A program made the position numbers and the translations under genes. The notes below the pieces were generated by a model. That model had not been told where the DNA came from, searched no databases, and saw nothing but the letters and a program-made list of their open reading frames with translations. Positions 1 through 7,668 of a stretch of DNA of 63,418 bases are shown here, piece by piece. Where the stretch lies: contig CAKPLN010000007.1 in NCBI GenBank assembly GCA_934167665.1, forward strand, positions 1-63,418, written 5' to 3'. This DNA comes from an uncultured Bacilli bacterium. Lineage in GTDB: Bacteria; Bacillota_I; Bacilli_A; RF39; UBA660. Position 1 is the first letter of the stretch, and every line of letters starts with the position of its first letter.

Positions 1-766
1 TTAACGCTATCGCTTTTTCAGCTCTCACCCGCATAGCGGGTGGTTTTATTATGTTCCTATCTCGGAACATAATAAAATCTCCTTTATAAATTGGATTTTC
101 AAGTATATTTAAAATTGTCGAATCTCTCCAATTAGTTTTATCTAAAACTTTTTCTTCATTTAAAATATTACTGATTTTCTTATATGATAATCCATCATGA
201 TACATATTAAATATTCTAATAGCAACATCTTTAGTTACATAATCAATTATTAATTTCTTATCTTCATGTTTATAGCCTAAAGATGCTTAATGTAGAATAT
301 GACAAACTTTAATAGCTCCTGCAAGTCCTATTTTAGTTCTCTCTGATGTTCTTTCAATTTCTTGTTATGAAACTGATGTAAGTATTCTAGAAATCATTTT
401 ACCATTAGCATTAGTTGTATTTATTTCATCATTAGCACAATCTAAATAAGCATCATTTTCTTCTAAAAATGTAAGTATCTTTTCCCAATCTGAAACTGCC
501 CTTGTTAATCTATCTTATTTTAATACTACAATAGTATTTACTTTCTTATTTCTAACATCTTGTAATAATCTTTCAAATTCTGGTCTATAATTACCTGTTT
601 TAGCACTTATTACTCGTTCTTCATATACATCATATACTTCATAGTTTTTATACTCGCACATAGCCCTTAATCGTTTTTCTTGTTCTAGTAAACTAAATCC
701 TTCTCGTGCTTGATCTTCAGTAGATACGCAAATATAAAGTCCTGCTACTTTCTTTTCTTCATTCAT
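1..766 (-). pseudogene. Serine site-specific recombinase, decayed and cut by window edge
   Basis: The minus strand reads as a large serine recombinase of the kind found on conjugative and integrative elements. The first 83 residues carry the resolvase N-terminus (VSTEDQAREGFSL, then ISAKTGNYRP). The frame continues with DRLTRAVSDWEK, a helix ending IERTSERTK and a recombinase domain with GYKHEDKK and ENPIYKGDF. Three in-frame TAA stops interrupt it, at about 515-517 (where KLDRL is expected), 365-367 and 287-289. No frameshift is needed to join the pieces, so the decay is by point nonsense mutations. The last residues before the window edge (below about 78) are encoded by palindromes and do not look like recombinase. 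I judge it inactive, a remnant of an integrated element. Confidence 0.85.
26..77. repeat. Two tandem palindromes at the recombinase 3' end
   Basis: Two perfect inverted repeats sit back to back. The first has arms ACCCGC and GCGGGT around ATA (27-41) and is GC-rich, unlike the surroundings. The second has 14-nt arms at 44-57 and 64-77 around a 6-nt loop and is AT-rich. Read on plus, the first is followed by a short T-rich run and could be a terminator. They replace the expected recombinase C-terminus, so they may mark the end of an inserted or deleted piece. Confidence 0.6.
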
Positions 767-792
767 TAAAACTCAACTTCTTTTACTAAAAA

Positions 793-840
793 AGAGGAGA
801 CAACAGTATTTAATAAAGCCTAAATACTACTGACTCCTCT
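793..840. repeat. Long imperfect stem-loop upstream of recombinase remnant
   Basis: Arms 793-812 and 821-840 pair over 20 positions with three mismatches around an 8-nt loop. The outer part is GAGGAG against CTCCTC and the inner part is TATTTA against TAAATA. It sits just upstream of the recombinase start, in its 5' leader, and could be a regulatory RNA hairpin or part of a recombination site. The rest of 841-983 shows no gene. Confidence 0.5.
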
Positions 841-983
841 AATAATTCAATATTATAATTTTTGGGTAAATTGTGCTTATATTTCATAGATGTACCTCCA
901 TTTCTAGAGTATACTTATCTTATTGGTTATTTATAATATCACTTTTTTAGAATTAGTCAATACCTTGTTCAGGGTACTAGTAT

Positions 984-1256
984 TTAGTTTTCTTTTATAT
1001 ATTGCTCTAGTTCTGATAATTTTATTTTTTTACCAAGATTATGGATATAGATTTCATTTGAATAATTAAATGCTAGATAGAGTTTATTATTAATAAAAAT
1101 TCTATGTGGCTCAATATAAGTTAAATTAGTATGTTCAATATGCCTAATACTACCATTTTCTATAATAGGCGAAGTATTACAAAAGTCACATATAACATTT
1201 AATCTAGAAACTAATGATTCATCAATCTCAATTTCTTCTTTAATTATTTTTATCAT
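984..1256 (-). CDS. Small hypothetical protein with CxxC
   Basis: I do not recognise this 90-residue protein. It starts MIKIIKEEIEIDESL and has a CDFC pair near residue 25, followed by short beta-rich segments and a charged C-terminal helix (LSELEQYIKEN). An ATG at 1256 with a GGTTGG ribosome site a few bases upstream is preferred over an in-frame TTG three codons earlier. It lies alone between the recombinase remnant and the tRNA terminator. The composition matches the accessory left end of the window, so it may have come with the recombinase element. Confidence 0.55.
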   Translation of the reverse strand: MIKIIKEEIEIDESLVSRLNVICDFCNTSPIIENGSIRHIEHTNLTYIEPHRIFINNKLYLAFNYSNEIYIHNLGKKIKLSELEQYIKEN

Positions 1257-1292
1257 AGACACCAACCTTTCTATGATTTTTTCTTATAAAAC

Positions 1293-1318
1293 AAAAAAAT
1301 CAATCATTTCTGATTGAT
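1293..1318 (-). terminator. Rho-independent terminator of the tRNA pair
   Basis: On the minus strand an 8-bp perfect stem (ATCAATCA with TGATTGAT) closes a GAAA tetraloop and is followed by seven T. It lies about 40 nt downstream of tRNA-Thr. Confidence 0.85.
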
Positions 1319-1329
1319 ATCTATCTAAA

Positions 1330-1348
1330 TGTTCGAATAGTTCGAACA
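1330..1348. promoter_or_regulatory. 8-bp palindrome between tRNA-Thr and its terminator
   Basis: TGTTCGAA and TTCGAACA flank a 3-nt centre. With the following terminator it makes a double hairpin in the tRNA trailer. It also loosely resembles a Gram-positive LexA operator, but it lies downstream of the tRNAs, so a processing or termination role is more likely. Confidence 0.45.
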
Positions 1349-1358
1349 GATTCATCAA

Positions 1359-1434
<76 letters not shown>

Positions 1435-1437
1435 ATC

Positions 1438-1524
1438 TGGTGCTCGTATCCGGACTTGAACCGGAACTCTATCGCTAGAAGCAGATTTTGAGTCTGCCGC
1501 GTCTACCAATTCCGCCATACGAGC
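1438..1524 (-). tRNA. tRNA-Leu (anticodon CAA)
   Basis: Class II tRNA on minus with acceptor GCTCGTA/TACGAGC, anticodon stem GCAGA/TCTGC around CTCAAAA (anticodon CAA, reads UUG), a long variable arm, T loop GGTTCAAGTCC and encoded CCA. The 87-nt length and variable arm fit leucine. Confidence 0.96.
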
Positions 1525-1591
1525 AAGTACTAATTAATTATAACATACTTTTCTTATTTGCCAAGAAAAATTTTACAAATTAAAAGTTAAA

Positions 1592-2185
1592 TTATAAAGT
1601 ACTCTCTTCCAAGACTTGTTCTGAATATTTAGATGTATATAAATCAGACTCAGAATCATTCTCTTTTTCACTTTCCGCAATAACATCTTGCATATCTGGT
1701 AAATCATCAATCGTTGAAAGACCAAAATAATCTAAAAAATCACTTGTTGTTTCGTATAAAATAGGTCTACCAGGTAAATCACTACGCCCAACTTCTTTGA
1801 TAAAACCCTTCGCTACCAATTTTCTAATAATTTGTGTACTTCCAACACCACGCATCGCATCAACCTGGACTCTAGTAACGGGTTCGTTATAGGCAATTAT
1901 AGCTAAAGTTTCAAGTGCTGCTTGACTCAATGTGTTAGTTTCAGGATTTTCAAGTAATTTTTGATAATAATTTTTATGTTCAAACTTTGTCGTTACCTTA
2001 AATCTATTACCCAAAAAATCTATTCTTAATCCTCTATCCTCAGCCTCATAATCACGTTTTAACTGCATTAATAAAGTCTTAGCCTCTTCTTCACTTATAT
2101 CTAAAACATCTTCTATTTGTTCAAATGTAAGTCCTTCTTCTCCAACAACAAAAAGAAGTCCTTCCAATACAGCTTTATTCTTCAT
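1592..2185 (-). CDS. scpB: Segregation and condensation protein B
   Basis: ScpB is the winged-helix dimer that binds the ScpA kleisin in the SMC-ScpAB condensin. The 197-residue product starts MKNKAVLEGLLFVVGEEG, the typical ScpB N-terminus. It has a first winged-helix region, then ALETLAIIAYNEPVTR and the RKLVAKGFIKEVGRSDLPGR block, both family hallmarks. The C-terminus is acidic. The start at 2185 is chosen because the family begins there, although the frame stays open 12 codons further up. The gene overlaps the end of scpA by about 10 nt, so translation is probably coupled. Confidence 0.95.
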   Translation of the reverse strand: MKNKAVLEGLLFVVGEEGLTFEQIEDVLDISEEEAKTLLMQLKRDYEAEDRGLRIDFLGNRFKVTTKFEHKNYYQKLLENPETNTLSQAALETLAIIAYNEPVTRVQVDAMRGVGSTQIIRKLVAKGFIKEVGRSDLPGRPILYETTSDFLDYFGLSTIDDLPDMQDVIAESEKENDSESDLYTSKYSEQVLEESTL

Positions 2186-2900
2186 TAGCCACCTCACAAA
2201 TAATATCATCAAATGTATCATTTTGAATAATCAATAATTCTTTACTCTTAGCCATTTCTAATATTGCTAAAAAAGTTGCTACAATATACTCTCTAGATAC
2301 AACAGGAAACAGCTCACAAAAAGATACTCTTCCTCGTAGATTAAGCAACTTTTTAATTTCATGTCTCCTAGAAGATACTGTAATTTCTTTAACTGTTATC
2401 TTAGTATTTAATGGTCTAGTTTCTTTTTTTCTTTCAAGGTACTTCTTAAAAGCATCTACTAAATCATCTAATGTTACATCAGTACTAACTTCCTGCAATT
2501 CATCAACATAGTTTTTTACATTTTCAGGAGCTTTAGTATAAATTTCTTTTCTTAACTCTTCTCTTTCCTGTAACATTTTAGTTATCTCTTTATAATTTTG
2601 ATATTCAAGAAGTCTATTAACAAGTTCAGCTCTTGGATCTTCCTCATCTAAAGCCTCATCTGTATTCTTAGTATTAGGAAGCAATAACTTAGATTTAATT
2701 TCAATAAGCTCAGAAGCTAAAACTAAATACTCACTTGCTATTTCTAGATTAAGACGTTCTTGAGAAGTAAGATAACTCATATATTGATCAGTAATCTTTT
2801 CAATTTCAATATTCATTATATCCATCTTATTTTCTTTAATAAGATGTAATAATAAATCAAGTGGTCCCTCAAATTCATTTATTTTAAATGCTACATCCAT
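2175..2900 (-). CDS. scpA: Segregation and condensation protein A (kleisin)
   Basis: ScpA is the kleisin that bridges the SMC heads in bacterial condensin and is needed for chromosome segregation. The 241-residue protein opens with FEGPLDLLLHLI, the signature of the SMC-binding N-terminal domain. A long charged helical linker follows (residues about 70-190), then a C-terminal winged helix with FLAILEMAKSKEL. The length is normal for Firmicutes. The ATG follows a CAGGAGTG ribosome site, and a TATAAT box lies in the short divergent region shared with the RNHCP gene. scpB overlaps its 3' end. Confidence 0.96.
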   Translation of the reverse strand: MDVAFKINEFEGPLDLLLHLIKENKMDIMNIEIEKITDQYMSYLTSQERLNLEIASEYLVLASELIEIKSKLLLPNTKNTDEALDEEDPRAELVNRLLEYQNYKEITKMLQEREELRKEIYTKAPENVKNYVDELQEVSTDVTLDDLVDAFKKYLERKKETRPLNTKITVKEITVSSRRHEIKKLLNLRGRVSFCELFPVVSREYIVATFLAILEMAKSKELLIIQNDTFDDIICEVANEE

Positions 2901-3003
2901 ATTTTCACTCCTGAACTATTTACATTATACCATAACAAAAAAAGATATGCTATAATGTTTCTAAGTCATATATAACAACAAATTAGAAAGGAATTTAACC
3001 TAA

Positions 3004-3306
3004 ATGAAACAATTTACTATGCGTGATGAAAACTTTATTTGTGAAAACTGTCATCAAAAAGTAGATCAACTAAACTACACGGCTCGTGATCACTGTCCAA
3101 TATGCCTATATTCTAAACATGTTGATATAATGCCAGGCGATCGTGCTAATTCTTGTTTAGGTCTTTTAAAACCCATAGGTATAGAAAAATTTAAAGATAC
3201 TTATAAAATACTATATAAATGTGAAAAATGTCACCAACTACATAAAAATATTATGGCTAAAGATGATAACATGGACTTAATAATCGAATTATCAAAAGCA
3301 AAGTAA
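3004..3306 (+). CDS. RNHCP-domain zinc-binding protein
   Basis: This 100-residue protein matches the RNHCP family: ENFICENCHQKV near residue 10, then RDHCPICLYSKHVDI and PGDR, and KCEKCHQLH near the C-terminus. The paired CxxC motifs imply zinc binding. The family's function is not established. It is one of the few plus-strand genes, divergent from scpA. A TATAAT box lies about 50 nt upstream and AGAAAGGA precedes the ATG. Confidence 0.85.
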   Translation: MKQFTMRDENFICENCHQKVDQLNYTARDHCPICLYSKHVDIMPGDRANSCLGLLKPIGIEKFKDTYKILYKCEKCHQLHKNIMAKDDNMDLIIELSKAK

Positions 3307-3328
3307 AATAGAAGAGAAAAACTTATAC

Positions 3329-3362
3329 AAAAAGAGAAAAGTAAAAATCCTTTTCTCTTTTT
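3329..3362. terminator. Bidirectional terminator
   Basis: A 13-bp perfect stem (arms 3329-3341 and 3350-3362) rich in A on one side and T on the other. It can terminate the plus-strand RNHCP gene and the minus-strand spoVA operon, whose genes converge here. Confidence 0.85.
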
Positions 3363-3432
3363 AATATACTAATTTTTTTATTAATATCTCCTAAATATGG
3401 AGTACATCATTTACTTACAGTTTTTTATATAT

Positions 3433-3783
3433 TTAATTTTTAGGTTTAAAGAATAAAGCAAATATAAAGGAAAATATAATAGCTGCTGTAATTCCAGTTG
3501 CTGTTAAGTCGAACATTCCCATTAAAATACCTATAAGACCATAGCTATTAGCTTTAGCAAGAGCCCCATGTATTAAAGAATGTCCAAAACTAGTAATAGG
3601 AAGTAGTGCTCCTCCTCCAACATATTTAATAATCATATCATAAAAACTAAAACTATCAAGGAAAGCACCAACTACTACAAAAATACTAGTAATATGCCCT
3701 GGTGTAAGTTTGGTATTATCTAATATAATTTGTGCAATTAAGCAGATAAATCCACAAAAAAGAAAGGAATTTAAAAGTAGCAT
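3433..3783 (-). CDS. spoVAE: Stage V sporulation protein AE
   Basis: SpoVAE is a small inner-membrane component of the SpoVA channel that moves Ca-dipicolinic acid into the spore and releases it at germination. The 116 residues are almost entirely hydrophobic with about four membrane segments, and contain the family stretch KYVGGGALLPITSFGHSL. The start ATG overlaps the spoVAD stop by one base, so the two are translationally coupled. It is the last gene of the sigF-spoVAC-spoVAD-spoVAE unit and is followed by a strong terminator. Confidence 0.93.
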   Translation of the reverse strand: MLLLNSFLFCGFICLIAQIILDNTKLTPGHITSIFVVVGAFLDSFSFYDMIIKYVGGGALLPITSFGHSLIHGALAKANSYGLIGILMGMFDLTATGITAAIIFSFIFALFFKPKN

Positions 3784-4775
3784 TATACCACCTCCAAACT
3801 AATTGCATGAGCAATTGAGTTAATGTTTTGTTTTTGATAAATAAGAAGTGGACTAAATAAAGCACCAGTTGCTACTAATAAAACTTTTTTTAATTTCTTC
3901 TTTTTTAACTGGTCATATATATAACCATAATTTACAAGAGCACTACAAACAGGACCAGATCCCCCAGCAAGTACCTCTGATTGTTTTTCTAAATCATATA
4001 ACATAACACCACAATCATTATAATTCTTAGACATATCATAATTATATTTTTCTAACATATAATCTTTTAGAATTTCTTTACCATATCTACCTAAATCTCC
4101 TGTTAAAATCAAATCATAATCTTGGGGAGTCCTACCAGTTTCCTCAAAATGTTTAATCAAAGTATCAACAGCACCAGGTGTCATAACTCTTCCCATATCA
4201 TTAGGATCATTTTCTCCATAATCAATAATTTTACCCAAAGTTGCACATTCAACTCTAACATCAGTTTTTTTATTTGTTAAATATATAGAAGCAGAACCCG
4301 TAGCTGTAAAAGTAGCACTATTAGGTTTAGGAGCCCCATATTCTGTTGGGTTTCTAAATTGTTTTTCACTAGTCATATTATGTGAAGAAACTAAAGCAAT
4401 TGCATTTTCTATTTGACCACTATCAATAAAGTTACTAGCGATTATCATCTCTAAAACACTACTACTACAAGCTCCATAAACGCCTATAAAAGCTTCTCCA
4501 TAGCCTAAACATCCATACGTAGATGCTGAAATTTGATTCAATAAATCGGCGCCAATTACTAAATCAACTTTACTATTTTTTTTACCAAGTTTTTTACTCA
4601 TTAAAGACAAATTATCCTTTATAGCTTTTATTTCCGCTTTTTCCCATGAATCTTCTCCAAAATATAAATCATTATATGTTTTATCAAAATATTTTTTTAA
4701 AGGCCCATTCTTCTCATAAACCCCAGCAACAGTAACAGTATCGCCAACATAGACATTTTTATAGTTAAAAGTCAT
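3783..4775 (-). CDS. spoVAD: Stage V sporulation protein AD
   Basis: SpoVAD is the thiolase-fold protein of the SpoVA complex that binds dipicolinic acid at the spore inner membrane. The 330 residues have the thiolase-like block GVYGACSSSVLEMIIA near residue 100, SATFTATGSASIYL and the C-terminal GGSGPVCSALVNYG. Length and order fit the family. It overlaps spoVAC by 4 nt and spoVAE by 1 nt. No signal peptide is visible, as expected for this cytoplasm- or forespore-facing subunit. Confidence 0.96.
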   Translation of the reverse strand: MTFNYKNVYVGDTVTVAGVYEKNGPLKKYFDKTYNDLYFGEDSWEKAEIKAIKDNLSLMSKKLGKKNSKVDLVIGADLLNQISASTYGCLGYGEAFIGVYGACSSSVLEMIIASNFIDSGQIENAIALVSSHNMTSEKQFRNPTEYGAPKPNSATFTATGSASIYLTNKKTDVRVECATLGKIIDYGENDPNDMGRVMTPGAVDTLIKHFEETGRTPQDYDLILTGDLGRYGKEILKDYMLEKYNYDMSKNYNDCGVMLYDLEKQSEVLAGGSGPVCSALVNYGYIYDQLKKKKLKKVLLVATGALFSPLLIYQKQNINSIAHAISLEVV

Positions 4776-5215
4776 ACAGCACCTCCTATAAAATATCTAA
4801 TCATTCCAAAAAACCAAGCCGCAACTACTCCATATAAAATTACAGAACCAGCTAATTTAAACATATTAGCTCCTAATCCATATATTGGACCCTCTTTACG
4901 ATAATCTAAAGCTGCACTAGTCATAGAATGAGCAAATCCTGTTATAGGAATCAATAACCCACATCTAAATTTTGTAACTAATTTATCAAAAAAGCCTAAA
5001 GCCGTAAACAAACTAGCAACAAATATGAAAAAAACACTCATAAAAACTTGAGCATCGGCTCTAGATATGTGGTAACAGCCACAAAGTATTTCAATAATAC
5101 CTTCTCCCATTAACCCAACTACACCACCAGATACAAATGCTACTATAGCATTTTTTACTCGTGATTCTTCCGCTTTATGGAAGTCAGCAATTCTTTTATA
5201 TGTATCATCCTTCAT
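4772..5215 (-). CDS. spoVAC: Stage V sporulation protein AC
   Basis: SpoVAC is a membrane subunit of the SpoVA channel, described as mechanosensitive in Bacillus. The 147-residue product begins MKDDTYKRIADFHKAEESRV and then has about four membrane segments with LLIPITGFAHSMTSAALDYRKEG, the conserved block. The start at 5215 is set by a GGTGATG ribosome site five bases upstream; the frame is open nine codons further. spoVAA, spoVAB and spoVAEb/AF are not seen, so this is the minimal C-D-E set. It directly follows sigF. Confidence 0.94.
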   Translation of the reverse strand: MKDDTYKRIADFHKAEESRVKNAIVAFVSGGVVGLMGEGIIEILCGCYHISRADAQVFMSVFFIFVASLFTALGFFDKLVTKFRCGLLIPITGFAHSMTSAALDYRKEGPIYGLGANMFKLAGSVILYGVVAAWFFGMIRYFIGGAV

Positions 5216-5275
5216 AATCATCACCATTAGTATTATTACCAATAGCTAAACTTTAATACCAAAAATTTATTAAAT

Positions 5276-5920
5276 TTAAAGTACTGTTTTTAATTTTTCT
5301 AAAATTTTAGTTTCTTTTCTTGATACTTGAGCTTGACTAATACCAAGCTTTCTACTAGCTTCACTTTGTGTCAAATCATCATAGTATCTAGCAACTATCA
5401 AGGCTTTTTCTTCCATAGGTAAACCTTCTAAAGCAATTTTTAAATCTAAAATACTAGAGTCCATTCCACTCTCATTAGAAGCAATAGAATTATAAAATTC
5501 ACATTCTTCACCTTCAACACTATAATCAAGACTCTTAATATCTAAAAATGCCGTCCTAACCTCCTCTATTTTCTCCTCACTTATTTCCAAAAATAAAGAT
5601 AATTCTAAAGTGGTTGGCACTCTTCCTAAAGATTGACTCATAGTCTCTCTAGCACGCTCTATTGCCTGATTCAGTTTGATTAAATTACTGCTTATTTTAA
5701 TCGGATTATTTTCTCTAATATACTTTTTTACTTTTCCTAAAACATAATAATATGCATAAGTTGAAAACTTTACATCCAAAGCTCGACTCCTATCAAAGTG
5801 CTTATAAGCATCCATAAGACCAAGCATTCCAACTTGATACAAATCATCCTTATCAAAATACTTAGTATACTTATTAATAATGCTATATACTAAACATTCA
5901 TACTCTAATAAATCGTCCAT
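5276..5920 (-). CDS. sigF: Sporulation sigma factor, SigF/SigG type
   Basis: Forespore-type RNA polymerase sigma factor of 214 residues. Region 2 is visible as YFDKDDLYQVGMLGLMDAYKHF followed by FSTYAYYYVLGKVKKYIREN. Region 3 starts around LGRVPTTLEL. Region 4 carries the helix-turn-helix LTQSEASRKLGISQAQVSR. The position, directly after a STAS protein gene and before spoVA, matches sigF of Bacillus (spoIIAA-spoIIAB-sigF then spoVA). The order is compatible with SigF but the sequence alone could also be SigG. No SpoIIAB anti-sigma gene is present between the STAS gene and sigF. The start at 5920 has AGAAGGG six bases upstream. Confidence 0.88.
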   Translation of the reverse strand: MDDLLEYECLVYSIINKYTKYFDKDDLYQVGMLGLMDAYKHFDRSRALDVKFSTYAYYYVLGKVKKYIRENNPIKISSNLIKLNQAIERARETMSQSLGRVPTTLELSLFLEISEEKIEEVRTAFLDIKSLDYSVEGEECEFYNSIASNESGMDSSILDLKIALEGLPMEEKALIVARYYDDLTQSEASRKLGISQAQVSRKETKILEKLKTVL

Positions 5921-5931
5921 TATCATCCCTT

Positions 5932-6252
5932 CTAAACATGTAAATAAGAAAAGACCTCCTCTTCACTATTAATATAAATTAATCTTTGATCTTTAAAAGC
6001 TTTCTTTATCCCACACAAAGCTACATCACCACAACTTAAAAATATTTCATAAAGCTTATTTTCAAGTTTTTCTAAAATATCTCTATCCATACTAAAAACA
6101 TCACTAAAATTAAATACATAAAAATGCATACCAAAATTATAAAGTAAATTATCAAGTTCTAAATTAAATTCATTAAAAGTTTTTTTAGTTAAACATCCCT
6201 CCAATCTAATAAAAGTAATCCCTCTCACAACTAAAATATCGACATTCAACAT
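5932..6252 (-). CDS. Divergent STAS-like protein (SpoIIAA position)
   Basis: This 106-residue protein sits where spoIIAA lies in other sporulators, just before sigF. Its pattern is STAS-like: beta strand VDILVVRGITFIRLEG, helix FNEFNLELDNLL, strand FYVFNFSDVFSMD, then a helix and strand GDVALCGIKKAF. The conserved SpoIIAA stretch with the phosphorylated serine (DSSG) is not there; the equivalent place reads SMDRD. It is therefore either a strongly diverged SpoIIAA or a different STAS protein. ATG at 6252 is chosen because GAGAGGTG precedes it. Confidence 0.6.
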   Translation of the reverse strand: MLNVDILVVRGITFIRLEGCLTKKTFNEFNLELDNLLYNFGMHFYVFNFSDVFSMDRDILEKLENKLYEIFLSCGDVALCGIKKAFKDQRLIYINSEEEVFSYLHV

Positions 6253-6280
6253 GAATATCACCTCTCATGTAAAATATAAA

Positions 6281-6304
6281 AAAAAAGCCTTGTATAAACA
6301 AGGC
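6281..6304 (-). terminator. Rho-independent terminator after the zinc-ribbon membrane protein gene
   Basis: On minus, stem GCCTTG/CAAGGC with a 6-nt loop followed by nine T. Just upstream the motif CATTCGACAAAA occurs twice (about 6304 and 6331), a short direct repeat of unknown meaning. Confidence 0.8.
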
Positions 6305-6356
6305 ATTCGACAAAAGATGTCAAATATTTCATTCGACAAAATTCTACGATTAAATA

Positions 6357-7019
6357 TTATTTCCTTTTATTTTTATTAACAGTTCGATAAAGACTAGCTC
6401 CACAATAAGAACATTTCTTTACATCTTCATTTTCAGCACTTAATGGACTACCACAATTAGGACATTTAAATTCTTCATAACTAGGGTTTAAATCCTTAGC
6501 CATTTTTACAGCTACATCACTCAAATCATTTAACATATCTTTTGTTGAATTAGTACTAAATGAGCCTCCCCTTTTAGCCGAGAAAATAACTGAAATAACA
6601 ATTACTACAAAAGCAATTCCAAATATAATAAAAGGAATAAAATAAATAAATTCATTATTATGTTCATTTTCTGTAATTAAATCAGTAGTATCATCATTAT
6701 TATTTTTAAAATCATCAAGTACATCACTATTTTTAATTTTATTTATTTTATTTTCTATATCTGTTAACTCAGTATTAACGTTTTTTAATTCATTTTCTAA
6801 CTCATAATACCTTTGGGAGAAACCATTACTCATAAATTCTTGATTTTTTTCTACTTTTAGTGAAATTTCTTTATTTTCCAACTCTTCTTTACTAGCATAT
6901 AACTCCTCTAATTGAGCATTATTATTTTGTGTATTATCAAGGGCATGCACAGTATTAAAACTTAATAATACTGTAAAAGATAAAAGAATTGATAAAGTTA
7001 TAAAAATTACTTTTTTCAT
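6357..7019 (-). CDS. Secreted/membrane protein with coiled coil and C-terminal zinc ribbon
   Basis: Unrecognised 220-residue protein. Residues 1-26 are a clear signal peptide ending AHAL. A charged coiled coil follows (about 33-92) and a Asn/Asp-rich linker. A single membrane helix lies at about 123-149 (FIYFIPFIIFGIAFVVIVI). The cytoplasmic tail ends in a zinc ribbon (CPNCGSPL and KKCSYCGASL). The coiled coil would face outside and the zinc ribbon inside, suggesting a sensor or scaffold. It is monocistronic, with its own terminator. Confidence 0.7.
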   Translation of the reverse strand: MKKVIFITLSILLSFTVLLSFNTVHALDNTQNNNAQLEELYASKEELENKEISLKVEKNQEFMSNGFSQRYYELENELKNVNTELTDIENKINKIKNSDVLDDFKNNNDDTTDLITENEHNNEFIYFIPFIIFGIAFVVIVISVIFSAKRGGSFSTNSTKDMLNDLSDVAVKMAKDLNPSYEEFKCPNCGSPLSAENEDVKKCSYCGASLYRTVNKNKRK

Positions 7020-7095
7020 TTAATACCTCCATATATCTAAATTTTACAATTTTACTAACTAATTATCAATAATAATTTTTAAAATCAATCAAAAA

Positions 7096-7117
7096 AAAGA
7101 AGTCTTATGGCTTCTTT
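7096..7117 (-). terminator. Terminator at the nrdG1 stop codon
   Basis: Stem AAAGAAG/CTTCTTT on minus with an 8-nt loop and a run of T. The stem begins inside the nrdG1 stop codon. Confidence 0.7.
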
Positions 7118-7667
7118 AAATAAACATATATTCTGGTTTCTTATAAGAAGAACTATAGTCCTTATCCTCAATATATTTTTCTACCAAAACAACTCTTTCT
7201 TTCTTTAGACTTTCTGAAACATCAATTATTCTTTGATTTCTAGATCCTCTAAAGTAAAGATCATAACTTTTTTCCTCTAAGATAAACTTTCCATCAACTA
7301 ACACATCAATATAATTAAGTAGTTCTCTATGTTTTTTATTACGTAATATAGCTTCATAAGTAAATCCCGTATAACACCAAACATTCATTCCAACTTCATG
7401 TGCAGCTTTACACAATTCAATGCAAGCTTCACTCTGGCAAAATGGATCTCCTCCTGAAAGTGTTATTCCATCTTGTCCTTGCAAATTTTTTATTTCTTCT
7501 ACTACTTCATCAATATCTACTAAAAAGCCTCCTGAAAAGTCATGAGTTGTTGGATTATGACAGCCAAGGCAGTTATGTGGACATCCTTGCGTCCATATAA
7601 CTGTTCTTATACCTTCACCATCAACAATAGAATCATTTTGTAGCCAAGCAGCTAACCTAATTTCCAT
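7116..7667 (-). CDS. nrdG: Anaerobic ribonucleotide reductase activating enzyme 1
   Basis: Radical SAM enzyme that installs the glycyl radical on class III ribonucleotide reductase. The iron-sulfur motif is WTQGCPHNCLGCHNP near residue 25-38 (CxxxCxxC), followed by ITLSGGDPF, the SAM-binding GGD motif, and VWCYTGFTYE. The length of 183 aa is normal. It starts one base after the stop of the small glycyl-radical peptide gene, so nrdD1, the peptide and nrdG1 form one operon. A second, different nrdG lies at 10936. Confidence 0.95.
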   Translation of the reverse strand: MEIRLAAWLQNDSIVDGEGIRTVIWTQGCPHNCLGCHNPTTHDFSGGFLVDIDEVVEEIKNLQGQDGITLSGGDPFCQSEACIELCKAAHEVGMNVWCYTGFTYEAILRNKKHRELLNYIDVLVDGKFILEEKSYDLYFRGSRNQRIIDVSESLKKERVVLVEKYIEDKDYSSSYKKPEYMFI

Positions 7668-7668
7668 A

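Noticed and set aside
1330..1348. LexA operator
   Set aside because: Half-sites resemble GAACN4GTTC poorly, and the palindrome lies between tRNA-Thr and its terminator, where an operator would have nothing to control.
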